39,719 nt of DNA. Origin: Merdicola sp963557785. GTDB taxonomy: Bacteria; Bacillota; Clostridia; TANB77; CAG-508. The DNA lies in assembly GCA_963557785.1 (NCBI GenBank), contig CAUWBF010000014.1, forward strand, positions 1 to 39,719, read 5' to 3'. The notes beneath the pieces are model-generated. The model saw only the letters and a program-made list of their open reading frames with translations, made no database searches and had not been told where the DNA came from. Of this stretch, positions 8,207 to 16,924 are shown one piece after another. Numbering within the stretch: position 1 is the first letter of the stretch; each line of letters begins with the position of its first letter. Both the position numbers and the translations under genes were made by a program.

Positions 8207-8647
8207 TTAGAATATTAGTCCTGCTATAATTCCTATTAATGCTCCAACAAATACTTGAAATGGTGTATGTCCTAATACTTCCACTAGTTTTTCTGAAACT
8301 TGTACTCCTGTTAATCCTGGTGTTTCTATTATTTTATTTAATAATTTTGCTTGTTTTCCAGCTGCTCTTCTAACTCCTGCTGCATCATACATAACTATAA
8401 AAGCAAATATAACAGATAATGCAAACATTGATGAATTAAAACCTTCTGTTTTTCCTATTAAAGTTGCCAATGCTGTTACTATTGCTGAGTGAGAACTTGG
8501 CATTCCGCCAGCACCCATTATTCTTTTTACATCTAGCTTTTTTGTCTTTACTAAATCTGTTATAACTTTAAAAGTTTGAATTACAAACCATAATATAAAT
8601 GGTATTATTATACATTTATTAGATAATACTTGATAAAATATGTTCAT
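8207..8647 (-). CDS. divergent PAP2 (DUF212, YuiD-like) membrane protein
   Basis: A 146-residue membrane protein related to PAP2 phosphatases. It has several hydrophobic helices and the signature GGMPSSHSA (about 47-55), which matches the PSxSH phosphatase motif. Another motif, MYDAAGVRRAAGKQA, is well conserved in DUF212. Its substrate is unknown, perhaps a lipid phosphate. The start at 8647 is supported by AAGGGG six bases upstream; the longer frame to 8668 overlaps xseB. It lies between xseB and fhs. Confidence 0.85.
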   Translation of the reverse strand: MNIFYQVLSNKCIIIPFILWFVIQTFKVITDLVKTKKLDVKRIMGAGGMPSSHSAIVTALATLIGKTEGFNSSMFALSVIFAFIVMYDAAGVRRAAGKQAKLLNKIIETPGLTGVQVSEKLVEVLGHTPFQVFVGALIGIIAGLIF

Positions 8648-8657
8648 TTGTATCCCC

Positions 8658-8918
8658 TTACTCCTCATTTGGTATAAATTTTTCTTCTTTTAAACCATCT
8701 TTTTCATTAATTAATATTGATATTCTTTTTTCTGCTTTTTCTAGAATATCGCTACATTTTTTAGATAAATTAATCCCCTCTTCAAATTTAGCTACTGATT
8801 CATCTAAATTTAGTTTTCCACTTTCTAATTCAGTAGCTATTTCTTCTAGTCTTTTCATTGATTCTTCAAAATTCTCTGTATTTTCTTTCATTTTTTTGTA
8901 AATGATATTTAATATCAT
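8658..8918 (-). CDS. xseB: exodeoxyribonuclease VII small subunit
   Basis: An 86-residue helical subunit that binds several-fold to XseA. The region FEESMKRLEEIATELESGKL and the following LDESVAKFEEG are the family signature. The start is uncertain: ATG at 8918 has AAAGGAG only two bases away, while M10 has no ribosome site but would give the usual family N-terminus. It directly follows xseA. Confidence 0.95.
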   Translation of the reverse strand: MILNIIYKKMKENTENFEESMKRLEEIATELESGKLNLDESVAKFEEGINLSKKCSDILEKAEKRISILINEKDGLKEEKFIPNEE

Positions 8919-8941
8919 TTCTCCTTTCTTATTTTAATAGA

Positions 8942-10129
8942 TTATATTATTTTTGCGCTTTTACTACCATCAGATAAATTTATATTTATTTCGTCATCTT
9001 TATTTAATTCGTTTATACTATTCACTATTTTATTATTTTTTTCTACTATAGAATATCCTCGTGATAATGTTTTTAAAGGACTTAGAGCATCTAATTTTGA
9101 TATATTTTTAGATGCAATTATCTTTTTAGAATTTACAATATTTTGAATATTATTTGTTAAAGATTTATATAGTATATCAATTTTTACATATTTCTCATTA
9201 ATATCCTGTAGTGGTTCTTTAAAAACTCTCCTTGTCATACATTTTTCATATCTTAGTCTCATTAATTCTGTTTTTTTCTTTAATGCAATCTTAAATCTAT
9301 TATTATAAGTTTCTAATTTATTTTTTACATCTGCTATATTAGGAACAGCTAGCTCTGCTGCTGCAGATGGTGTTGGTGCTCTTAAGTCTGCTACAAAATC
9401 TGATATTGAAAAATCTGTTTCATGTCCTACTGCAGAAATTATTGGTATTTCTGAATTATATATTTCTCTTGCAACTATTTCTTCATTAAATGGCCATAAA
9501 TCTTCTAGTGAACCTCCACCTCTTGCCAAAATTAATACATCTGCTAATTTATTTTCATTCATAAATTTTATTGCATTGGCAATTTTGGCTCCAGCACCTT
9601 CTCCTTGTACTGGTACTGGATATAATCTTATATATACATTAGGATTTCTTCTTGTAGATACATTTATTATATCTTTTATAACAGAACCTGTATTAGATGT
9701 TAATACTCCTATTACTTTAGGCATAAATGGTATTTTCTTTTTATGTACTACATCGAATAATCCTTCTTTTTCTAATCTATTTTTTAGTTCCTCATATGCA
9801 GTATATAGGCTACCCATACCATCTTCTTGCATCGCTTTACAATAAATTTGATATACTCCATCTCTTTCAAATACAGATACTGTACCTAAGATCATAACGC
9901 TCATACCATCTTTTGGCATAAAATTTAGATTATTTGTATATGTCTTAAACATAATACATTTTATTAAAGAGTTTTCATCTTTTAAAGTAAAATACATATG
10001 ACCTGTATAATGATGTTTAAAATTTGATATTTCGCCTTTAACTAAAACATTGTTTAGCCTCTCATCATCTGATATCTTTTCTTTTATGTATTTATTTAAA
10101 TCAGTTACAGAAATTGGATTGTATGTCAT
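8942..10129 (-). CDS. xseA: exodeoxyribonuclease VII large subunit
   Basis: Catalytic subunit of ExoVII, which degrades single-stranded DNA to oligonucleotides. The 395 residues have an N-terminal OB-fold (about 1-100), the catalytic domain (about 120-320) with GGGSLEDLWPFNEE and GHETDFSISDFVADLRAPTPS, and a helical C-terminal arm for XseB. The ATG overlaps the nusB stop by one base, so the two are translationally coupled. Confidence 0.97.
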   Translation of the reverse strand: MTYNPISVTDLNKYIKEKISDDERLNNVLVKGEISNFKHHYTGHMYFTLKDENSLIKCIMFKTYTNNLNFMPKDGMSVMILGTVSVFERDGVYQIYCKAMQEDGMGSLYTAYEELKNRLEKEGLFDVVHKKKIPFMPKVIGVLTSNTGSVIKDIINVSTRRNPNVYIRLYPVPVQGEGAGAKIANAIKFMNENKLADVLILARGGGSLEDLWPFNEEIVAREIYNSEIPIISAVGHETDFSISDFVADLRAPTPSAAAELAVPNIADVKNKLETYNNRFKIALKKKTELMRLRYEKCMTRRVFKEPLQDINEKYVKIDILYKSLTNNIQNIVNSKKIIASKNISKLDALSPLKTLSRGYSIVEKNNKIVNSINELNKDDEININLSDGSKSAKII

Positions 10130-10539
10130 TATTCTACCTCTATTTCTTTAACAACATTTGCTAAAACTCCATTTATAAAGCTTGAAGATTGATCTTCTCC
10201 ATATTTTTTAGCTAATTCTACTGCTTCATTTATTGCCACTTTAAATGGAATTTGTTTATGTTTAATTTCGTAAATAGCTAATTTTAATAGTGATAGGTCT
10301 ATTTTAGAAATTCTTTCAATAGACCAATCCTTTTTTAAATTGTTAGATATTTCTTTTGAAATTTCTTCATTATTTTCAATTATGCCATGTGCCATTTCTT
10401 CTATATATTTTTTATCTTCGTCGTCTAATATTCCATTATTTTCAATAAATAATTTTATTTCTTCATTGTTTGAAGTTTTTTGAATCTCTAAACTATATAA
10501 AAGTTTAAAAACAATCTCTCTTCTGGCTGTTCTGTCCAT
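10129..10539 (-). CDS. nusB: transcription antitermination factor NusB
   Basis: An all-helical RNA-binding protein of 136 residues that, with NusE, assembles the rRNA antitermination complex. The N-terminal RREIVFKLLYSLE and the C-terminal PFKVAINEAVELAKKYGED...FINGVL segments are diagnostic. It sits between the DUF2273 gene and xseA. An Asp23-AmaP-DUF2273 set upstream of nusB is a familiar clostridial order. Confidence 0.96.
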   Translation of the reverse strand: MDRTARREIVFKLLYSLEIQKTSNNEEIKLFIENNGILDDEDKKYIEEMAHGIIENNEEISKEISNNLKKDWSIERISKIDLSLLKLAIYEIKHKQIPFKVAINEAVELAKKYGEDQSSSFINGVLANVVKEIEVE

Positions 10540-10563
10540 AATTTAATCCTCTCTATTTTTCTC

Positions 10564-10767
10564 TTATATTCTATCTATAAATTTTTTTAATTTTTCTTTT
10601 ACTTCAAATTTATTTCTTTGTATATAATTACCAGCAAAAATACCGATAGATATTAAAATTAATCCTACAACTAGTTTATATAATCCTGTTAGTAATATTA
10701 ATATAGCAATTGCTGCTCCTATTATCGCTCCTCTATATTCAGTAACGAATTCTTTGAAATTATTCAT
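10564..10767 (-). CDS. DUF2273 small membrane protein
   Basis: 67 residues with two hydrophobic helices (about 13-30 and 32-47) and a basic C-terminal tail (KEKLKKFIDRI). This family travels with Asp23 and AmaP. It probably belongs to the envelope-associated complex they form; its role is not known. Confidence 0.8.
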   Translation of the reverse strand: MNNFKEFVTEYRGAIIGAAIAILILLTGLYKLVVGLILISIGIFAGNYIQRNKFEVKEKLKKFIDRI

Positions 10768-10783
10768 TTATAATTCCTCCTTA

Positions 10784-11344
10784 TTATTTTTCAGGTACAC
10801 TAAGTTCTTGTGGTGCTATATTTTTTACTTGTATATTAACTTCTTTAACTTCTAGATCTGAGGTATCTTTTATTGCTTCTTTTATTCTTATTTGTAGTTT
10901 TGAAGATAAATCTTTTATGATTGCATTCTCTTCAACAAATAGTGTAACTTGAACACTTAAATTATTTTCTTTGTCTAAAATAACTTTTGTTGTAACATTT
11001 TTAGTTCCTTCAAATCCTTTAGCAATGCTACTAACTAAGTTTTCTAAAGTTTCTTTTGAAATTAATAATTTTCCATTATCATTTTGTAAAAGAACTCCAT
11101 CGCTAAAGCTTTTATCTTCTTTAGAATTTGAACTAAAGAAAATATTTTTTATTGCTAATAAAATAAATACTATAGCAACACCTAACATTACATTAGATGC
11201 TGTGGGATTATTAAGTCCATTTAATAAAACTATATTTACTGTGCTTAAATTTAACCATCCAAGTGTTAGCATACATATTATTACTGATAATATTAATATT
11301 ATTAATGAAAATATTATTAAAGATAATTTTTCTAAAAATCTCAT
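10784..11344 (-). CDS. amaP: AmaP, Asp23 membrane anchor
   Basis: 186 residues. Two membrane helices (about 7-30 and 50-67) are followed by a cytoplasmic domain from about 85 that resembles Asp23/Gls24 folds. In Staphylococcus AmaP tethers Asp23 to the membrane. It lies between asp23 and the DUF2273 gene, which supports the call. A GGAGG ribosome site precedes the ATG. Confidence 0.82.
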   Translation of the reverse strand: MRFLEKLSLIIFSLIILILSVIICMLTLGWLNLSTVNIVLLNGLNNPTASNVMLGVAIVFILLAIKNIFFSSNSKEDKSFSDGVLLQNDNGKLLISKETLENLVSSIAKGFEGTKNVTTKVILDKENNLSVQVTLFVEENAIIKDLSSKLQIRIKEAIKDTSDLEVKEVNIQVKNIAPQELSVPEK

Positions 11345-11371
11345 ATATATTCCTCCATTTTTTTCATTTTT

Positions 11372-11416
11372 AAAGGTTGGAAGTTAGATAATATAGGTTA
11401 TCAACTTTCAACCTTT
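11372..11416 (-). other. long hairpin between asp23 and amaP
   Basis: AAAGGTTG.AAGTT.GATAA pairs with TTATC.AACTT.CAACCTTT (about 19-20 bp, two mismatches, six-base loop) in the 89-bp gap. No T-run follows on the minus strand, so it is not a standard terminator. It could lower amaP expression relative to asp23 or protect the asp23 mRNA end. Confidence 0.6.
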
Positions 11417-11433
11417 AATATCTGGATATCAGA

Positions 11434-11874
11434 TTAATTTTCTGAGTTTGTTGTTTCATTATTATTAGATTCTTTTTTATCTTCTTCTATTTCTGTATTT
11501 ACACCTTGTACATGTACATTAACTTCTAAGACTTTTAAACCAGTCATATTTTCTACAGCTTTTTTAACTCTGTTTTGAATTTCAAAAGCTACATCTGGTA
11601 TTCTTGTACCGTATTCAACTATAATATTTACATCTATTTTTGTATCTTTTTCTCCTACTTCTACTTTTATACCTTTTGATAAGTTTTTCTTTCCGCTTAA
11701 AACTTCTGATATTCCCCCTGCAAATCCTCCTGCCATAGAAGCTACACCTTGTACTTCTGAAACTGCTACGCCTGCTATAACTGCAACAACATCATCAGCT
11801 ATTTTTATTGTGCTTTCTGCATTATTATTAGCATCTTCTGCTAATACATTTTCTACTATATTATTTTCATCCAT
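11434..11874 (-). CDS. Asp23/Gls24 family envelope stress protein
   Basis: 146 residues. The Asp23 fold spans about 20-125, with IADDVVAVIAGVAVSEVQGVASMAGG near the start, which is characteristic. The tail is acidic and asparagine-rich. Asp23 proteins are abundant, form membrane-proximal assemblies through AmaP and respond to cell-wall or alkaline stress. First gene of a long unit running to fhs, with its own strong promoter and AGGAGGT ribosome site. Confidence 0.92.
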   Translation of the reverse strand: MDENNIVENVLAEDANNNAESTIKIADDVVAVIAGVAVSEVQGVASMAGGFAGGISEVLSGKKNLSKGIKVEVGEKDTKIDVNIIVEYGTRIPDVAFEIQNRVKKAVENMTGLKVLEVNVHVQGVNTEIEEDKKESNNNETTNSEN

Positions 11875-11926
11875 AATTAATACCTCCTAAATTTATATAT
11901 ATTGATTTTCTTTTTTAATTATCCAT

Positions 11927-11955
11927 AGTATATCAATATATGTATGTTTTTACAA
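11927..11955 (-). promoter_or_regulatory. promoter of asp23 unit
   Basis: Minus strand: TTGTAA (11955-11950), 17-bp spacer ending TGA, TATACT (11932-11927), an extended -10 promoter. It is about 50 bases before the asp23 ATG. Confidence 0.7.
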
Positions 11956-12006
11956 CTCTTTTCATTAAAAATTAAGATATTTCATAATTTATTCACGCAA
12001 ATTACT

Positions 12007-12993
12007 TTATTCAAATATTTTGCCTATTTCTATAGGATTTCCTCTTAAATAATCACAAGCATTCATTCTCTTAGAATTTTCTGGTTGAATTTCTATTGCC
12101 TTTATAATTCCATCTATCGCCTTTATAAATAGTCCCTTTTTGCTGTCTGAAAATAGTACTGTTCCTGGATCTACATCTTTTAATTTATATAAATATTCTT
12201 CTAATTCTGGAAAATCTTTTATTACATCCTCATTTTGCAAATATTCTACATCCCAAAATTTTATTTTCTTTCCTTCTAAATAGCTATATGCTCCCATTAT
12301 AGGATTTAGTCCTCTTACTAAATTGCATATATTCTCTCCTGTTTTTTCTTCCCAATTTATTTTTGATATTTCTTTATCTAGCATTGGAGCAATACTAACT
12401 TCCCCTTCTTGTTTTCTTCTTTGAACTGTTCCTGCTTCTATTTGTTCTAATGCTGTTACAATTAGATTCGCTCCCATAATTGATAATCTGTTCCATAAGT
12501 TACCTGTAGTCTCTTTTGGTTCTATTTTTGTTTCTTCTTGTATAATTATATCTCCTGTATCCATTCCTTCATCTAAGTACATTATACTTACCCCTGTTGT
12601 TTTATCACCGTTAAGTACTGCCCATTGTATAGGGGCCGGTCCTCTATATTTAGGAAGTAATGATGGATGAATATTTATACATCCAAATTTTGGTATTTCT
12701 AGTAATAATTTTGGTAATATTTTTCCATATGCTACAACACATATAACATCAGGATTTAAATCTTTTATTGTTTCTATAAATTCTGTATTTTTTCTTATTT
12801 TCTCAGGTTGATATATCTTAAACCCTTTTTCTAGAGCATATTCTTTTACAGGTGATGGTATAAATTTCATACCTCTACCTTTTTGTGTATCTGGAGTTGT
12901 AACTACTGCTAATATTTCATTTCCTGATTCGTATATTCTCTCTAATGCTAATTTTGCAATATCCGGAGTACCCATAAATACTATTTTTAGCAT
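12007..12993 (-). CDS. fmt: methionyl-tRNA formyltransferase
   Basis: Formylates initiator Met-tRNA using 10-formyl-THF. 328 residues with an N-terminal Rossmann-type domain and a C-terminal OB-like domain (about 210-328). Catalytic residues N107, H109 (CINIHPSLLPKYRG) and D145 (DEGMDTGD) are present. It follows def by three bases, which pairs formyl addition with formyl removal in one unit. Confidence 0.97.
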   Translation of the reverse strand: MLKIVFMGTPDIAKLALERIYESGNEILAVVTTPDTQKGRGMKFIPSPVKEYALEKGFKIYQPEKIRKNTEFIETIKDLNPDVICVVAYGKILPKLLLEIPKFGCINIHPSLLPKYRGPAPIQWAVLNGDKTTGVSIMYLDEGMDTGDIIIQEETKIEPKETTGNLWNRLSIMGANLIVTALEQIEAGTVQRRKQEGEVSIAPMLDKEISKINWEEKTGENICNLVRGLNPIMGAYSYLEGKKIKFWDVEYLQNEDVIKDFPELEEYLYKLKDVDPGTVLFSDSKKGLFIKAIDGIIKAIEIQPENSKRMNACDYLRGNPIEIGKIFE

Positions 12994-12996
12994 ATT

Positions 12997-13494
12997 TTAT
13001 TCTCCCTTCGAATTTTTCTCTTCTGGATTTACTGTTTGTAATGATCCTGGAATAACTAAATCTACAAATAATCTGCCTTCTAAGTGATCTGTTTCATGGC
13101 ATATTGCTTGTGCTAGCAATTCCTTTGCTTTTATTTTTATTTTCTTTCCTTCCCTGTTTAGAGCCTCTACTTCTACTTCTTTTGGTCTTGTAACTTTTCC
13201 AAATTGATTTGGAAAACTTAAACAACCTTCTTCAACTTCTCTTTCTCCTTTTACTTTTGTTATTACTGGATTTATTAATATTACTGGTTCACTTCCATCA
13301 TATATATCTATAACAACAATTCTTTTAAGTATTCCTACTTGTTGTGCTGCAAGACCTACTCCGTTTGCATCGTGCATAGTTTCAATCATATCGTCTATTA
13401 AAATTTGGATTTTTTCATCATTTACATTTTCTACTTCTCTTGCTCTTTTTCTTAAAATTTCGTCTCCATTTTTTACTATGTTTCTAATTGCCAT
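12997..13494 (-). CDS. def: peptide deformylase
   Basis: Removes the N-formyl group from new proteins. 165 residues with all three motifs: GVGLAAQQ (45-52), EGCLS (89-93, Zn ligand C91) and ICHETDHLEG (H133, E134, H137). Between priA and fmt, with an AGGAGG site upstream. Confidence 0.97.
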   Translation of the reverse strand: MAIRNIVKNGDEILRKRAREVENVNDEKIQILIDDMIETMHDANGVGLAAQQVGILKRIVVIDIYDGSEPVILINPVITKVKGEREVEEGCLSFPNQFGKVTRPKEVEVEALNREGKKIKIKAKELLAQAICHETDHLEGRLFVDLVIPGSLQTVNPEEKNSKGE

Positions 13495-13511
13495 TTTAAA
13501 ACCTCCTTAAA

Positions 13512-15758
13512 TTACATCATATTCATTGGATTTATATCTACTACTATTCTAGATTTTGAGTTCTTATTTTCATTATAAAATTTAGATAGCACTTCATTTA
13601 ATATATCAATAGTTTCATCTGTTACATCTGTTTTTATAATAATTCTCCATCTATATCTATTTTTAATTTTATCTATTGGTGCTGGTAATGGTTTAATGAT
13701 GTTTATGTTTTCAGTATTTATTTTGTCAAATTTTTCTTTTATATATTCATAAATTTTATTCGCTGATTTTACAACATCATCTTCTGTACTTCCTGTAATT
13801 CCAATCATTATTATATCGCAGAATGGCGGATATTTCAATTGCTTTCTAATTTTTATCTCTGAGTTAAAGAACATATCATAATTTTGCTTTTTGGCACATT
13901 TGATACTATAATTATCTACATTATATGTTTGTACAATAACTTTTCCTTTATCTTGTTCTCTTCCCGCTCTTCCTGCCACCTGTACAATTATATCAAATGT
14001 TCTTTCTTCTGCTCTGTAATCATCTATATTAAGGCTACTGTCGGCTGCTATAATTCCTACTAATGTAACATTTGGGAAATGATGTCCTTTAACAATCATT
14101 TGTGTTCCAATTAAAATATCTATTGATTCATTTTTAAACTTATTTAGTATTTCTTCATGCGAATTTTTCTTGGTTACTGTATCTATATCCATTCTTATAG
14201 TAGAAGCTTCTGGAAATATTTTATTTATTTCTTGTTCTAGTTTTTGTGTACCTGTTCCAAAATATTTTATTCTTTTACTTCCACAATTTGGGCATATTTT
14301 TGCAACTTCTTCTTGATGCCCACAATAATGACATTTCATTTTTTCTTCTTTTTTATGATATGTTAAAGATATGTTGCAATTTTTACATTTTAGTGTATAA
14401 CCACAATCTCTACACATAACAAAAGTTGAAAATCCTCTTCTATTTAAAAATAAAATCGTTTGCTTTTTATTCTTTATATTTTCTTTTATGCTATTAAATA
14501 ATTCCATACTAAGCATAGATTTATTACCATTTGCTAATTCTTGTCTTAAATCAACAATTTTTATATCTGGCAAACTTGATTTATTTGCTCTTTTAGTTAA
14601 TCTTAATAATTCTATGTCTCCTAAATTTGCTTTATAAAATGTATTTATATCTGGCGTTGCACTTCCTAATAATAAAGGAACTCCTTTTTCTATAGCTATC
14701 TTTTGAGCTACTTCCTTTGCATTATATCTTGGATTCATTTCTGATTTGTATGAACTATCGTGTTCTTCATCAATTATGATTATCCCTAAATCTACGGCTG
14801 GTGCAAAAATGGCTGATCTTGCACCAATTATGATTTTGCTTTTTCCATTTTTTATATTTTGCCAACTATCATATCTTTCTCCTATCGATAATTTACTATG
14901 TAATACTGAGATAATGTTTTCTCCAAATCTAGCAATAAATCTTTCTATCATCTGTGGAGTTAAAGAAATTTCTGGTACTAGTACTATAGCAGATTTTCCT
15001 TCACTTATAGCTTTTTCAATTAATTGTAAATATATTTCTGTTTTTCCAGATCCTGTTACACCATATAGTAAATATTCTTTGTTCTCATTCTTTTCAATGG
15101 ATTTACTTACTTTATTGTAGGCTTCTTGTTGTTCTTCATTCAGCTTAAGTTTAGTAGTTTTTTCTATATTCCTATTTTTAAATGGATTTCTATCTATTTG
15201 TTTTTCTACTATTTCTATATATCCATTTTTTTCTAAGGTTTTAACAACTGATCTTGTTGTATCTGTAAAGCTTTCTAATTCTTGTAATGTTATTCCTTCA
15301 TTATTTATTAGAAAATTAAGCGCTCTTTTTTGTTTGTCTGATTTTATTACTTTATTTTCTATATCATATTTTATATCATCTATACTTTTACTAAGATAAA
15401 GTAAATTTATATTTTTTTCTTTTACTGTATTATTATTCTTATTTATTGTTCCTGGAGGTAACATGAGTTTTATACAGTCTGATATATTGCAAAAATACCT
15501 TTTTGACATCCATCTTGCAAATTCTATATTCTCATCTGAAAGTTCTTCATCTTGAATCTTCTCTATATTTTTTATTTCGTATTCTGATTTTTCTTTAATA
15601 CTTACTACAAAACCTTGAACTAATTTTTCGCCTTTTCCAAATGGCACCAAGACTCTACTTCCAATATATATTCTATTTTCTAGATAATCTGGAATGTTAT
15701 AGTCAAATACTCTATTTAATGTTTTTACTGTACTATTTATAATAACTTCTGCTACCAT
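13512..15758 (-). CDS. priA: primosomal replication restart helicase PriA
   Basis: A 3'-5' helicase that reloads replisomes at stalled forks. 748 residues. The N-terminal DNA-binding region (about 1-105) is followed by helicase motifs including YGVTGSGKTEIYLQ (Walker A) and IIIDEEHDSSYKSE (DEEH). The Zn-binding region reads CRDCGYTLKCKNC then CHYCG and CPNCG. The C-terminal helicase lobe has VAGRAGRE. Own promoter at 15781-15809; leads a priA-def-fmt unit. Confidence 0.97.
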   Translation of the reverse strand: MVAEVIINSTVKTLNRVFDYNIPDYLENRIYIGSRVLVPFGKGEKLVQGFVVSIKEKSEYEIKNIEKIQDEELSDENIEFARWMSKRYFCNISDCIKLMLPPGTINKNNNTVKEKNINLLYLSKSIDDIKYDIENKVIKSDKQKRALNFLINNEGITLQELESFTDTTRSVVKTLEKNGYIEIVEKQIDRNPFKNRNIEKTTKLKLNEEQQEAYNKVSKSIEKNENKEYLLYGVTGSGKTEIYLQLIEKAISEGKSAIVLVPEISLTPQMIERFIARFGENIISVLHSKLSIGERYDSWQNIKNGKSKIIIGARSAIFAPAVDLGIIIIDEEHDSSYKSEMNPRYNAKEVAQKIAIEKGVPLLLGSATPDINTFYKANLGDIELLRLTKRANKSSLPDIKIVDLRQELANGNKSMLSMELFNSIKENIKNKKQTILFLNRRGFSTFVMCRDCGYTLKCKNCNISLTYHKKEEKMKCHYCGHQEEVAKICPNCGSKRIKYFGTGTQKLEQEINKIFPEASTIRMDIDTVTKKNSHEEILNKFKNESIDILIGTQMIVKGHHFPNVTLVGIIAADSSLNIDDYRAEERTFDIIVQVAGRAGREQDKGKVIVQTYNVDNYSIKCAKKQNYDMFFNSEIKIRKQLKYPPFCDIIMIGITGSTEDDVVKSANKIYEYIKEKFDKINTENINIIKPLPAPIDKIKNRYRWRIIIKTDVTDETIDILNEVLSKFYNENKNSKSRIVVDINPMNMM

Positions 15759-15780
15759 TTTTCCTCCCTAATTTGCCTAA

Positions 15781-15809
15781 ATTTTATCACAAAATTTAGT
15801 TAGCGTCAA
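15781..15809 (-). promoter_or_regulatory. promoter of priA unit
   Basis: Minus strand TTGACG (15809-15804), 17-bp spacer ending TGA, TAAAAT (15786-15781), an extended -10. The priA ATG is 22 bases further on. Confidence 0.75.
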
Positions 15810-15830
15810 AATTTAGATTTACTTTTACTA

Positions 15831-15860
15831 AAAAAGAATCATCTTTATTTGATGATTCTT
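15831..15860 (-). terminator. terminator of the rsmE-to-kinase unit
   Basis: A 10-bp stem AAGAATCATC/GATGATTCTT (15834-15843 with 15851-15860), seven-base loop, and a minus-strand T-run (15835-15831). It lies directly after the kinase gene and before the priA promoter. Confidence 0.8.
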
Positions 15861-15864
15861 AAAT

Positions 15865-16425
15865 TTATTTATTTAGCCATTCTAGATATTTTTCTTTAAT
15901 TCTTTGCGCAGCTTCTTGCGCTGTAATATTAGTAGTATCTATTACAAAATCATAATTTGACATATCTTCTTTTCTAACTTTATATAGTTCCCAATATCTT
16001 TCATTCTCTAATTTATATCTTCTTTGCATATCTGCTTTTTGTTCTTCAACTGTTTCAAAACATTCTGTACTCTTTCTGTTTGGATCATTAAAAGCTCTTT
16101 TAGCAGCTTCGTCTATATCAACAGTTACATATACCTTAAAAGATTCTGGAACAGCATACCACCCAAGTCTCGCATCTATAATAAAGTTATTATGATTTTT
16201 TGCATATTCGGCAGCACTCTTTTCGATTTCTCTATCTATCTCCGGGTGGTCTTTTAGATATATATTAAAACTTGTAATATCTAGTCCTCTTTCTTTCGCT
16301 AATTTTCGTGCATATTCTCCATTTTTATATATTGTATAATTAAATTCTTCTGATAAGATTTGAGCTATAGTTCCTTTTCCACTAGCTAAATCTCCTGCAA
16401 TTGATATAATATTCTTCTTTTCCAT
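15865..16425 (-). CDS. cytidylate-kinase-like P-loop kinase
   Basis: 186 residues with the P-loop AGDLASGKGTIAQ (about 10-22) and a CMP-kinase-like fold: NGEYARKLAKERG, then IDARLGW and the late VIDTTNITAQE. It matches the 'cytidylate kinase-like family' rather than classical Cmk (about 225 residues), so the phosphate acceptor may be a (d)NMP or another small substrate. It is the last gene of the yicC-remA-rpoZ run. In many Firmicutes this neighbourhood has gmk; this protein is not a guanylate kinase by its motifs. Confidence 0.75.
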   Translation of the reverse strand: MEKKNIISIAGDLASGKGTIAQILSEEFNYTIYKNGEYARKLAKERGLDITSFNIYLKDHPEIDREIEKSAAEYAKNHNNFIIDARLGWYAVPESFKVYVTVDIDEAAKRAFNDPNRKSTECFETVEEQKADMQRRYKLENERYWELYKVRKEDMSNYDFVIDTTNITAQEAAQRIKEKYLEWLNK

Positions 16426-16428
16426 ATA

Positions 16429-16638
16429 TTATTCCTCATTATTATCTTCTTCTACTTTTCTTACTTTTCCTTCTGCTATTTCATTTACAGCTAACGTTAC
16501 TGAAGATTCTTCTTTTACTTTTGTCATAGCTGGGTCTCCTGCTGCGATTTGTCTTGCTCTTTTTGAGGCCATTACAGCTAAAGTATATCTATTGTCAACT
16601 TTTTTTAATAATTCTGTTACACTTGGTTTTACCATCAT
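16429..16638 (-). CDS. rpoZ: RNA polymerase omega subunit
   Basis: 69 residues. VTELLKKVDNRYTLAVMASKRARQIAAG is the omega signature region that cradles the beta-prime C-terminus. The tail is acidic. Two adjacent ATGs (16638, 16635) can start it; the ribosome site AAGGGAAG is 11 to 14 bases upstream. It overlaps nothing and is three bases before the kinase. Confidence 0.95.
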   Translation of the reverse strand: MMVKPSVTELLKKVDNRYTLAVMASKRARQIAAGDPAMTKVKEESSVTLAVNEIAEGKVRKVEEDNNEE

Positions 16639-16662
16639 AATTAAATTACTTCCCTTCTTAAA

Positions 16663-16908
16663 TTATTCTTCATCCATATTATCTAATCTTCCTGCAACTG
16701 TTTCTGGTTGCACAGCTGATAGAACAACATGTCCTGAATCCATTATAACAACTGCTCTCGTTCTTCTTCCATATGTTGCATCTACCGCAGTTCCTTTATC
16801 TTTTGCTTCTTGTATTATTCTTTTTATTGGTGCTGATTCTGGGCTTACTATCGCAATTATTCTATTTGCAGAAACTATATTTCCAAATCCTATATTTACT
16901 AATTGCAT
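16663..16908 (-). CDS. remA: RemA/DUF370 regulator
   Basis: 81 residues. A DNA-binding protein that activates biofilm matrix and osmoprotection genes in Bacillus and is conserved in many Clostridia. The N-terminus LVNIGFGNIVSANRIIAIVSPESAPIKR is diagnostic. Set between yicC and rpoZ, the usual place. Confidence 0.93.
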   Translation of the reverse strand: MQLVNIGFGNIVSANRIIAIVSPESAPIKRIIQEAKDKGTAVDATYGRRTRAVVIMDSGHVVLSAVQPETVAGRLDNMDEE

Positions 16909-16924
16909 TTCGTTCCCTCCTTAA

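Noticed and set aside
7552..8210. Plus-strand frames opposite fhs
   Set aside because: Shadows of a well-conserved gene on the other strand.
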